Positions 1 to 7,507 of a stretch of 64,000 bases of DNA are shown piece after piece. Position 1 is the first letter of the stretch. The number at the start of each line of letters is the position of its first letter. The DNA is from Alphaproteobacteria bacterium (GTDB taxonomy: Bacteria; Pseudomonadota; Alphaproteobacteria; Rhizobiales; Xanthobacteraceae): contig VGEP01000001.1 of the NCBI GenBank assembly GCA_016869215.1, forward strand, positions 167,358 to 231,357, written 5' to 3'. Both the position numbers and the translations under genes were made by a program. Below the pieces are notes generated by a model. The model was not told where the DNA came from. It saw only the letters and a program-made list of their open reading frames with translations, and did no database searches.

Positions 1-120
1 CCGGTGTTTGTGGGCGCGTTGCTCGTGCTCGTCGCTGCGTTATGGACGCTGCTTCGCAGGGCGCGCATCGAAACCGCTCTGGGCGACGCGCGCCCGGTCG
101 CAAAGCCAGGCGACGGCTGA
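1..120 (+). CDS. C-terminal end of a membrane protein (partial)
   Basis: The first frame is open from base 1 and stops with TGA at 118-120, giving 39 residues. They begin with a strongly hydrophobic stretch (VFVGALLVLVAALWTLL) followed by two arginines and a polar tail. This is what the last transmembrane helix and cytoplasmic tail of a multi-pass transporter look like, for instance a major facilitator protein, but too little is present to name a family. The gene converges on the flavin monooxygenase that ends at 137. Confidence 0.5.
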   Translation, partial: PVFVGALLVLVAALWTLLRRARIETALGDARPVAKPGDG

Positions 121-136
121 TGCCTTGGCGCGGCCG

Positions 137-1270
137 TCAGCGCAGCCCCGCCTGCACCACCAGCGGATAGACATTCTTCTGGAACCAGCGCTGGTCGGAG
201 ACGTAACGCGGCCAGTTCAGCAGCGTGCCGTCGAGGCCCATCTTCGACATCTTGATCAGTTCGTCGACGATCATCTCCGGCGTGCCGATGATCGGATAGC
301 CGCCCCAGCCGGCGATGAAGTGCCGCTTCATCTCGGCCAGCACCTCCTTCGGCAGCGTCTTGGCGTTGGCGATCATCGTCGTCACCAGATTATCGACCGC
401 TTCCCAGTCGCCGAGTTCGTTGACGTAGCGCTCATACAGCGCCCGCGCCTCCTTCTCGGTCTCGCCCTGCACGACATAGGCATAGCTCCAGACCTGGATG
501 TCGCGGCCGTACTCGTTGCGGGCGAGGTTGCGGTAAGCGTCCACCTTGGCCTTGCAGTCGTCGAAGTTGTGCGAGCCGAATACGACATAGACCATGTCGC
601 AGTATTTCGCTGCGAAGTGCTGGCCCTTATCGGAGCCGCCGGCGTTCATCACCGCCGGGAACGGCCGCTGCACCGGCTTCGGCGCAAGAAATCCCTTCTT
701 GATCTTGTAGAACCGGCCCTCGAAGTCGACAGGCTCGTCCTGCATCCACAATCGCTTCATCACGTCGAGCCACTCGACCGCGCATTCGTAGCGGTCGTCA
801 TGCTCCATCAAGGGCGAGCCGAACATCTCGATCTCCGGCCGGTTCCAGCCGGTGACGATGTTGAGCGCGAAACGCCCGCCGGTGACGTGGTCGATGGTGG
901 TGGCCTGCTTCGCCGCCATCACGGGATGAATGGTCGGAACGTGCGAAGTAGCGAAAACGCCGGAGTATCTGGTCGAGGCGCCGATCGCCGAAGCCCAGGA
1001 AAAGCACTCGAAGCCCGGGCCGTTGAAGTTGGTCTTGCCGCCGAAGCCGTGCCAGCGGCCGATCGGCACCAGCGCCTCGAACTCCATTTCCTCGGAGCAG
1101 CGCGCCAGCTCCAGCGTGTTCGGCCAGTTGATCTCCAGCACGCCGTCGATGGTCGAGATGGCACAGCCCCGGTCGAGGTTGGTGCCGAAGGTACCGAGCT
1201 TGAGCTTGCGGTTGTTGAAGACCGGATTGGTCTTGAGGCGGTCCGCCTGCAACGCTGCCGTGCTCGCCAT
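137..1270 (-). CDS. Luciferase-like flavin-dependent monooxygenase, RutA-like
   Basis: A 377-residue bacterial-luciferase-fold (LLM class) monooxygenase that would use reduced flavin and O2. The segments GFGGKTNF (about 75-82) and TIDHVTGGRFALNIVTGW (about 125-142) closely resemble the matching parts of pyrimidine monooxygenase RutA, and more loosely SsuD/SfnG. RutA opens the uracil ring; this protein may attack a related amide or N-heterocycle, but the substrate is unknown. I chose ATG at 1270 because GGGAGGAA lies just upstream; a TTG 18 bases further out would overlap that ribosome site. It is divergent from the LigA-like gene at 1380. FMN rather than F420 use is likely from the RutA resemblance. 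Confidence 0.85.
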   Translation of the reverse strand: MASTAALQADRLKTNPVFNNRKLKLGTFGTNLDRGCAISTIDGVLEINWPNTLELARCSEEMEFEALVPIGRWHGFGGKTNFNGPGFECFSWASAIGASTRYSGVFATSHVPTIHPVMAAKQATTIDHVTGGRFALNIVTGWNRPEIEMFGSPLMEHDDRYECAVEWLDVMKRLWMQDEPVDFEGRFYKIKKGFLAPKPVQRPFPAVMNAGGSDKGQHFAAKYCDMVYVVFGSHNFDDCKAKVDAYRNLARNEYGRDIQVWSYAYVVQGETEKEARALYERYVNELGDWEAVDNLVTTMIANAKTLPKEVLAEMKRHFIAGWGGYPIIGTPEMIVDELIKMSKMGLDGTLLNWPRYVSDQRWFQKNVYPLVVQAGLR

Positions 1271-1379
1271 CGCTTTCCTCCCGGACAATGTTAAGGAAGC
1301 TTACGAACGCGGCCGGGCTCTGGCAATTCGGCGTGAGCCATGCAACTAATCGCGCTGTACCGCATCGCGGGAGGGACGA

Positions 1380-1667
1380 ATGTCGATCTTCGCCGTGAAC
1401 CACCTGTGCCGGGAGCTCCTGCGCGATCATGCCTTCCGCGCCGCGATGAAGGCGGACCCAGCCAAGGCGCTCGCCCCGCTCGATCTCACCGACGAGGAGC
1501 GCAAGGCGCTACTCGCGGGAGACGTGGGCGCGCTCTACCGGATGGGCGTCAATGCCTTCCTGATGAACTACCTGCCGCGCTTCGAGGTCTGCGGGCTGAA
1601 CCAGCAGAACTACAACGAGCGCATGCGCGCGGTGAAGGTCAACGAGGTCGGCGATCCGGTCGCGTAG
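1380..1667 (+). CDS. LigA-like small subunit of an extradiol dioxygenase
   Basis: A 95-residue all-helical protein resembling the alpha (LigA) subunit of protocatechuate 4,5-dioxygenase; it has the LigA-type core around FLMNYLPRFEVCGL. In LigAB enzymes LigA caps the active site of the iron-bearing LigB subunit. The probable LigB partner is at 3216-4040 on the same strand, separated by a flavin-binding-fold gene and an opposing deacetylase gene. GGGAGG lies 5-10 bases before the ATG. Stand-alone LigA-like proteins also occur, so pairing with the nearby LigB is inference. Confidence 0.8.
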   Translation: MSIFAVNHLCRELLRDHAFRAAMKADPAKALAPLDLTDEERKALLAGDVGALYRMGVNAFLMNYLPRFEVCGLNQQNYNERMRAVKVNEVGDPVA

Positions 1668-1707
1668 CGAACGCGGTCGCGACACAATCATTCGGAGCCA
1701 TGACGCC

Positions 1708-2133
1708 ATGCCGCTGAGCGACAAGATCGTCAAACTCATCAACGACGCCTGGGACGACGGCTATCCCTGCATGCTCGCCACCACTGGCAAGGACGGACCG
1801 AACATCAGCCCCAAGGGCAGCATGGTGGTCTTCGACGACAACCACCTCGCCTACTGGGAGCGCTCCAAGAAGCAGGCGCTGGCGAACGTCGGCCAGGACC
1901 GCCGTGTGGTGGTGATGTATTCGAATTTCAAAGCGCAGCGCGACGGCGTGCTGGAGTCCGGCTTCCTGCGGTTCTACGGCACGGTCGAGCCGCACGAGTC
2001 GGGACCGATCCACGATGCGATCTTCGCCAAGCTGAAGAAACGCGAGCAGGAACACGTCGGCGCCGACACCGGCATCGGCATGCTGGTGAAGATCGAGCGG
2101 GCGGCGGACGTGCGCGGCAAGCCGATCATGTAA
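1708..2133 (+). CDS. Pyridoxamine 5'-phosphate oxidase-fold flavin or deazaflavin binding protein
   Basis: A 141-residue split-barrel protein. The start (PCMLATTGKDGPNISPKGSM) is the first strand pair of the PNPOx-like fold, and the middle (HLAYWERSKKQALANVG) is the typical cofactor-binding helix region. Members bind FMN, heme or F420; the sequence alone does not say which. It follows the LigA-like gene by 40 bases and is probably cotranscribed with it. Possible roles are a flavin reductase supplying the nearby two-component monooxygenases, or an F420H2-dependent reductase given the F420 operon at 25765. Both are inference. Confidence 0.75.
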   Translation: MPLSDKIVKLINDAWDDGYPCMLATTGKDGPNISPKGSMVVFDDNHLAYWERSKKQALANVGQDRRVVVMYSNFKAQRDGVLESGFLRFYGTVEPHESGPIHDAIFAKLKKREQEHVGADTGIGMLVKIERAADVRGKPIM

Positions 2134-2149
2134 GGCAGGAGCTGCCTTA
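2131..2149. terminator. Hairpin between convergent genes
   Basis: An 8-bp perfect inverted repeat (TAAGGCAG / CTGCCTTA) with a GAG loop. Its two arms contain the TAA stop codons of the two converging genes, so one element would end both transcripts. There is no long T run on either side, so termination strength is uncertain. Confidence 0.5.
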
Positions 2150-3121
2150 CCCCTTCCAGTAATTCTTCTTGTACCAGTCGATAATCTCGCTTCCCGTCGC
2201 GAGCCAGACTTCCTGGCGCGAGGCGATGTGCGCCAGCGCCTTGGCGAGATACTTCGAGCGGTGCGGCACGCCGACCAAGAACGGGTGCAGGCAGATCGAC
2301 ATGACCCGGCCGGTCGTGCGCCCGTCCTCATAGAGCACGTCGAACTGGTCGCAGATCATCTGGCCGAAGCGCTCGGGGCTCTGCTTGAGTCCCAGCAGCG
2401 CGGGGATGTCGTTAATCTCCGCGGAATAGGGCATCGAGAACATCCGGCCTTTTTTGACCTTCATCGGATAGGGCTGCTCGTCGTTGACCCAGTTGCCGAC
2501 GTACTCGATGCCGTTCTCGGCGAGGATATCGAGCGTGTGCATCGTTTCGCTCAGCGCCGGCGACAGCCAGCCGCGCGGCGCCTTGCCGACGGCCCTGGCG
2601 ATGGTCGTCACCGTCTCCCTGATCAAGGGCCGCTCCTCCGCCTCCGAAAGGCGGGTCAGCGGGATCGAATTGGTGGTGCCGTGGCCCATCCATTCCCAAT
2701 CGAGCTTCTTGCCCTCCTCGATGATGCGCGGGTACTCGTTACAAACATCGGAGTTAAGCGCGACGGTGCCGCGCACGCCGTAACGCTCCATGATCTCCAT
2801 CATGCGCCAGATGCCGACGCGGACCCCGTAGTCGCGCCAGGAGTAGTTGTAGGCGTCCGGGCGATGCGTCACAGCGAACTCGGAAATCGACGTCGCCGGC
2901 CGGTCGAACAGGAAGTGCTCGATGTTGGGGATCACCCAGACCGCGACGCGCGCGCCATTCGGCCAGCGCAGCACCGGCCGGTCGACGATCGCCGAATAGC
3001 CGAACCGGCCGTGCTTGAGCGGGATCGACGGCGGGGCCGAGGTCGTGGTCTTTGGCGCGGCGCTGCGCGCCGGCGTGGGTTTTCGGGCGGATCGGCTTTT
3101 GCTTGCTTTCTTGCGTGGCAT
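2147..3121 (-). CDS. Polysaccharide deacetylase-family (CE4/PuuE-like) hydrolase
   Basis: A 324-residue protein with a basic N-terminal tail (about 1-35) followed by a NodB-type barrel. Asp125 in ALNSDV and His147 in MGHGTT match metal and catalytic positions of the CE4 family. The layout resembles the PuuE/allantoinase-like branch, which acts on small cyclic amides rather than chitin, and that would suit a ring-degradation region; the substrate is inferred. The start at 3121 (ATG) has CGGGAG 9 bases upstream; a GTG three codons earlier sits too close to it. It converges on the gene ending at 2133 and is divergent from the LigB-like gene. Confidence 0.8.
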   Translation of the reverse strand: MPRKKASKSRSARKPTPARSAAPKTTTSAPPSIPLKHGRFGYSAIVDRPVLRWPNGARVAVWVIPNIEHFLFDRPATSISEFAVTHRPDAYNYSWRDYGVRVGIWRMMEIMERYGVRGTVALNSDVCNEYPRIIEEGKKLDWEWMGHGTTNSIPLTRLSEAEERPLIRETVTTIARAVGKAPRGWLSPALSETMHTLDILAENGIEYVGNWVNDEQPYPMKVKKGRMFSMPYSAEINDIPALLGLKQSPERFGQMICDQFDVLYEDGRTTGRVMSICLHPFLVGVPHRSKYLAKALAHIASRQEVWLATGSEIIDWYKKNYWKG

Positions 3122-3215
3122 GCGGAGCACTCCCGATTTGTTTTGCCGAGGGCCTTCGGGATAATATTGCCACGAACGCGGCCCGAGCGCGAATGCTCAA
3201 GAGGAGTTGCAATCC

Positions 3216-4040
3216 ATGGCGCAGATCGTTGCCGGCTTCGGCGTCCCGCACACGCCGATCTTTCCGCATTTCGTCAAGCGCGACGGCCCGGACTGCGAGA
3301 TCGCCAAACTGTTCGGCGCGCAGAAGAACGACCTCGCCGCGGTGCGCCCCGACCTGATCGTGATGTTCGACACCGACCATCTCAACACGTTCTTCCTCGA
3401 CACCATGCCGATCTTCGCGATGGGCATCGACAAGACCTTCAGGGCACCGAACGACGAGCCGCGGGACGTTCCGAATTACGTCGTGCAATCGATGCCGGAC
3501 CTCGCGACCCATATCCGCAATGCGGCGGTGGCGGCGGGCTACGACGTCGGCATGACGACGCACTATTCCGTCGATCATTCCGTCACGGTGCCCCTGCATT
3601 TCCTGACGCCGGACATGAAGGTACCGGTGATCCCGTTCTTCATCAGCGGGCACGTGCCGCCGCTGCCGTCCGCCAAGCGCTGCTTCGCGCTCGGCCAGGC
3701 GGTGGCGAAGGCGATCGAGTCGTGGCCGGCTCCGCTGCGCGTCGTCGTCATGGGCTCGGGCAGTTTCTCCCTCGAAGTCGGCGGACCCCGCATGGCGCCC
3801 GGGCGCTCCGATGGCGTGCCGGACCCCGATTGGGCATGGCGCATCATCAAGCTGATGGAGGAGCAGAAGGTCGACACGCTGCTTGCCGAGGCGACCGAGC
3901 ATCAGATGCTGAAGGCCGGCAACGTCGGCGGCGAATTGCTGAACTGGATCGCGATGCTCGGCGCCATCGGCACCCGCAAGCCGAATTACATCGCCCCGCA
4001 GATGCAGAACGGCCACGCCTACGGCGTATGGCGGTGGTAA
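3216..4040 (+). CDS. LigB-type extradiol ring-cleavage dioxygenase
   Basis: A 274-residue class III extradiol dioxygenase catalytic subunit. Probable Fe(II) ligands are His12 (GFGVPHTP), His55 (FDTDHLN) and Glu240 (GGELLNW), which match His12, His61 and Glu242 of protocatechuate 4,5-dioxygenase LigB. It would open a catechol- or hydroxypyridine-like ring next to a hydroxyl group. GAGGAG precedes the ATG at 3216; an in-frame TTG at 3207 overlaps this ribosome site and is unlikely. The isochorismatase-type amidase starts 16 bases downstream, so ring cleavage and amide hydrolysis may be consecutive steps. Confidence 0.88.
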   Translation: MAQIVAGFGVPHTPIFPHFVKRDGPDCEIAKLFGAQKNDLAAVRPDLIVMFDTDHLNTFFLDTMPIFAMGIDKTFRAPNDEPRDVPNYVVQSMPDLATHIRNAAVAAGYDVGMTTHYSVDHSVTVPLHFLTPDMKVPVIPFFISGHVPPLPSAKRCFALGQAVAKAIESWPAPLRVVVMGSGSFSLEVGGPRMAPGRSDGVPDPDWAWRIIKLMEEQKVDTLLAEATEHQMLKAGNVGGELLNWIAMLGAIGTRKPNYIAPQMQNGHAYGVWRW

Positions 4041-4056
4041 AATCGGAGCAGGCTCA

Positions 4057-4713
4057 GTGACCAGCGGCAAGGACGACGAGGACTTCTTCAAGGCCCGCGG
4101 CTTCGGGATCAAGATCGGCTTTGGCGAACGCCCCGCCCTTCTTGTGATCGACATGCTCAAGGGCTTCACCGATCCGTCGATGCCGCTCGGCGCCAACCTC
4201 GACAACCAGATCGCAGCGCAGCAGCCGATGCTCAAGGTCGCGCACGAGCGCGGCATCCCGGTGATCTTCTCGACCGTGATCTACAGCGACGCCGACTTGA
4301 AGGACGCCGGCCTCTGGGCCATCAAGATGAAGGGCTCGCTGACGTTGAAGGCCGGCACGCCCGCAGTCGAGATCGACCCGCGGCTCGACATGGCAAAGAC
4401 CGACAGCCTGCTGGTGAAAAAATACGCCTCGTGCTTCTTCGGCACCGACCTGGTGTCGCGCCTGATGAACCAGCACGCCGACACGCTGATCATCGTGGGC
4501 TGCACCACGTCCGGCTGCGTGCGCGCGACCGCGGTCGACGCCGTGCAGCACGGCTTCCGCCCGATGGTGGTGCGCGAGGCGGTCGGCGACCGTTCGCAGG
4601 CGGCGCACGACCAGAGCCTGTTCGACCTCAACGCCAAATACGCCGACGTGGTCGGGCTCGACGAGACGCTGCAATACATGCGGACGGTCGGGCATAACCG
4701 CCCGGCGTCGTAG
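4057..4713 (+). CDS. Isochorismatase-family cysteine amidohydrolase
   Basis: A 218-residue cysteine hydrolase starting with GTG. The catalytic triad reads Asp32 (VIDMLKGF), Lys121 (VKKYASCFFGT) and Cys154 (GCTTSGCVRA). The GCTTSGC form and the N-terminal extension are typical of N-carbamoylsarcosine amidase and maleamate amidase (NicF)-like members. Alternatives are ureidoacrylate amidohydrolase (RutB-like), given the RutA-like gene at 137. Placed directly after a ring-cleavage dioxygenase, it probably removes an amide or carbamoyl nitrogen from the ring-opened product. Its stop abuts the stop of the converging flavin hydroxylase at 4714. Confidence 0.85.
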   Translation: MTSGKDDEDFFKARGFGIKIGFGERPALLVIDMLKGFTDPSMPLGANLDNQIAAQQPMLKVAHERGIPVIFSTVIYSDADLKDAGLWAIKMKGSLTLKAGTPAVEIDPRLDMAKTDSLLVKKYASCFFGTDLVSRLMNQHADTLIIVGCTTSGCVRATAVDAVQHGFRPMVVREAVGDRSQAAHDQSLFDLNAKYADVVGLDETLQYMRTVGHNRPAS

Positions 4714-5925
4714 TCAAAACGCCGGATAGGCCGGATTGAGCCCGAGCCCCAGCTCCATCCGACCGAAATTCTCCGCCGGCACGTCCCAGTTCATCACCAC
4801 GTGCGAGGCGATGGCGGTGGCGTCGCGCCAACAGCGCTGCACCGGGTTGCCGTCCATCAGGCCGCTCGAACCGCTGAGCTTCATCAGCTCGTCCAGCGCC
4901 TCGCGCAGGCTGCGGATCGCATAGGCGAAATCGCGCCGCAGCAGCACCCGCGTTTCCAGCGTCATGCCGGAATAGTCCTTGCGCGCGGTCGCAAGCGCCC
5001 TGCGCGCCAGCAGTTCGGCGGCGTCGATCTGCGCCGAAATCTCCGCGAGCTTCTGCTGCAGCGGCACGTACTCGCCGAGCGAGAGCTGCGTATAGGTGCG
5101 CTTGCGGCCCTTGGTCCATTCGACGAAATAAGAATAGCCACCGCGCGCCAACCCCAGCACCGGCCCGAGCAGCGCGTAGGAATGCACCGCGATGAACGGC
5201 GTGCGATAGATCGGATTGGTGTTGACCTGCGATCCCGGCGAGTGCGCGTCGCGCAGAGTCGAGAACGACACGCTGCGGTGCTCGGGCACGAACACGTTGT
5301 CGATCACGACGGTGTTGGAGCCGGTGCCGCGCAGGCCCGCGCTGTACCAGGTGTCTTCCTGCTTGCACTCGGACACCGGCACGAGATGCAACCGCATGTC
5401 GGGATGATCGTGCCCGTCGCGGAACACCAGCCCTCCGATCATGATCCACTGCGAATGCCGCAGCCCGCTGCACCACGACCAGCGGCCGTTCAGCCGGTAG
5501 CCGCCGGGCGCGACTTCGGACTTGCCGGTCGGGGCCGCGGAAGTCGCGACGCAGGCCGCATTGTTGCGGCTCCAGACGTCGTGCTGCGCCTCGTCCGGGA
5601 AATGCGCCAGGATGCAAGCGTGGTCGCCGAGGTAATTCAGGCACCACGCCGACGAGCCGCAGGTCGACTTGCCGAGTTCGATGGCGATGTCGAACATCGT
5701 CTCGTGATCGTGCTCGTAGCCGCCCCAGCGCTTGGGCTGCAGCGTGTGGATCAGGCCGGCTGCGATGTATTCGTCGACCGACTCCTGTGGAATATTGCGC
5801 TCGCGCTCGGCGCGCACCGCCCGCTCGCGCAGCCGCACTGCAAGCGCCTTGGCGCGGGAGACCAATTCGGTTGCGGCCGGAATCTTAACTGGTGCCGCAG
5901 GCGCGCGCGTGTCTACCACGGTCAT
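4714..5925 (-). CDS. Acyl-CoA dehydrogenase-fold flavin-dependent monooxygenase (HsaA/C2-type)
   Basis: A 403-residue member of the acyl-CoA dehydrogenase fold, in the branch of two-component aromatic hydroxylases such as HsaA, p-hydroxyphenylacetate hydroxylase C2 and DszC. Typical segments are CGSSAWCLNYLGDH, the NGRWSWCSGLRHSQW region and GTGSNTVVIDNVFVPEHR. These enzymes need FMNH2 or FADH2 from a separate reductase; none of the usual flavin-reductase family was recognised in this window. GGGAGGAA lies 6 bases before the ATG. A paralogue is at 18913-20112. Confidence 0.83.
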   Translation of the reverse strand: MTVVDTRAPAAPVKIPAATELVSRAKALAVRLRERAVRAERERNIPQESVDEYIAAGLIHTLQPKRWGGYEHDHETMFDIAIELGKSTCGSSAWCLNYLGDHACILAHFPDEAQHDVWSRNNAACVATSAAPTGKSEVAPGGYRLNGRWSWCSGLRHSQWIMIGGLVFRDGHDHPDMRLHLVPVSECKQEDTWYSAGLRGTGSNTVVIDNVFVPEHRSVSFSTLRDAHSPGSQVNTNPIYRTPFIAVHSYALLGPVLGLARGGYSYFVEWTKGRKRTYTQLSLGEYVPLQQKLAEISAQIDAAELLARRALATARKDYSGMTLETRVLLRRDFAYAIRSLREALDELMKLSGSSGLMDGNPVQRCWRDATAIASHVVMNWDVPAENFGRMELGLGLNPAYPAF

Positions 5926-6188
5926 AAGGTTCCTCCCGAATTCCGGGAACCTTGCGCCAGCCGCGCACGGCGTTCAAGCGCGTGAATTCTCCGCAATCCC
6001 GCAACGCCGCATGAACGAAAATTGCGCTACTGAAGCGTGAATCCGGCCGCGCCGCCGACGAATTGCGGCGTGCGCCATGTTCGTCCGGTCCTTGACTTAA
6101 GGGGAAGCCGGGACCAACCATTGGTGTTCATACAATTGCCCGCGTGACGTTCGCCATTTCCCGCCATTTCGGCACCCTGGAGACTCCA

Positions 6189-7447
6189 ATGAGAAACCGA
6201 TCCGCTGCCTGGGTTGCGGCCGCCGCACTCGTTTCGATCGCTCCATTCGCCGCCTATGCGCAAGGCCAGCCGGGCGCCCTGCCCGAAGGCGAGGCCAAGC
6301 CCCTGGTCGAAGGGCTCTGCGTCTCCTGCCATCGGACCAACCTGATCACCGCCAGCCTGGGCTACACCCGCGACGGCTGGAAGGAACTGATCGGCACGAT
6401 GATCGACCGTCCGCCAACGCCGACATGCAGGACAAGCTGACGGGCTATCTGGCGGCGAATTTCCCCCCGAACACCCGGCGCGCTCCCAAGCTCGTGTCCG
6501 GACCGATCCAGATCACCTGGAAGGAATGGGTGAACCCGCAGCTCGGCCAGCGCTCGCGCGATCCGGTCGAAGCGCAGGACGGGAGCATCTGGTGGGTCGG
6601 CCAGTTCGGCAATCTGATGGGCCGTCTCGATCCAAAGTCCGGCGAGATGAAGGAATACCAGCTTCCGCCGAACGCCATGCCGCATACGGTCGAGATCGAT
6701 CCGAAGGGCAATGCCTGGTTCACCGGCAACAAGAACGGCAGCGTCGGCTATCTCGATCCGAAGACCGGCAAGACCATCGTCTACAAGATGCCCGACCCGA
6801 ATGCGAAGGACCCGCATACGCTGGTGTTCGACAAGCAGGGCATCGCCTGGTTCACGCTCCAGAACAGCAACATGATCGGCCGGCTCAATCCGGAGAACGG
6901 CGACATCAAGCTCGTGACGCTGAACACGCCTGGGTCCAAGCCCTACGGCATCAAGATCGACGCCGAAGGCAATCCCTGGTTCTCGTGCAACGGACGGCCG
7001 TGCCTCTACAAGGTCGACGCGGCGACCATGGCGCTGACCGAAATCAAGCTGCCGCTGCAAGGCACGACGGTGCGCCGCCTCGACATCGCGGAAGACGGCA
7101 AGATCTGGTACGTCAATTCGGGGATGGGGCGGCTCGGCATGCACGACCCCAAGACCGGCGAAACCAAGGAATGGCCGTCGCCGAGCGGCCCGCGCTCGCA
7201 CCCCTATGCCATCGTCGTGGTCGACGGCATCGTCTGGTACAACGAATCCGGCATGCGTCCGGACCCGCTGGTTCGCTTCGACCCCAAGACCGAAACGTTC
7301 CAGAGCTGGGCGATTCCCTCGGGCAACATCTACGCCGGCATCATCCGTCACATGCGGGCGACGCGCGACGGCACGCTGCTCATTCACCAGAGCAGCACCA
7401 ACCGCATCATGCAGGTGACGGTACACAAGCGCGCGGCGGCGCGGTAG
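6189..7447 (+). pseudogene. Cytochrome c / Vgb-type beta-propeller protein, frameshifted
   Basis: An exported protein split by a one-base frameshift. The first part (ATG at 6189) has a signal peptide ending near AYAQG and a heme motif CVSCH, and reads to MID at about 6407. The remainder continues in another frame from about 6410 (SANADMQD...) to 7447 and forms a virginiamycin-B-lyase-like propeller with repeated W-F/Y and RLDPKSG-type blades. Losing one base near 6408-6409 explains the break; without it the product would be about 419 residues. Such proteins are periplasmic, and a redox or sugar/alcohol-sensing role is possible. The break may be a sequencing error or a real, recent mutation, since both halves look otherwise intact. 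Confidence 0.75.
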
Positions 7448-7471
7448 GCCGCACGACCGAGACACGACAAG

Positions 7472-7501
7472 CGGGCGCAGCGCCGGGCGGCACTGCGCCC
7501 G
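7472..7501. terminator. Hairpin between convergent genes
   Basis: A perfect 9-bp stem (CGGGCGCAG / CTGCGCCCG) with a further GCC/GGC pairing inside. It lies in the 60-base gap between the converging propeller gene and the GMC oxidoreductase gene and could terminate both. There is no T tract. Confidence 0.5.
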
Positions 7502-7507
7502 TTGCGT

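Noticed and set aside
8..1294. Long open frame on the plus strand opposite the RutA-like gene
   Set aside because: It mirrors the minus-strand gene, is full of His/Arg/Val codons typical of an antisense shadow and has no family features.
2228..4060. Plus-strand open frame of about 610 codons
   Set aside because: It overlaps the deacetylase antisense and the LigB gene in another frame; both real genes have recognisable families and ribosome sites.
6189..7447. Virginiamycin resistance gene
   Set aside because: The propeller fold resembles Vgb, but the export signal and heme motif make antibiotic inactivation unlikely.
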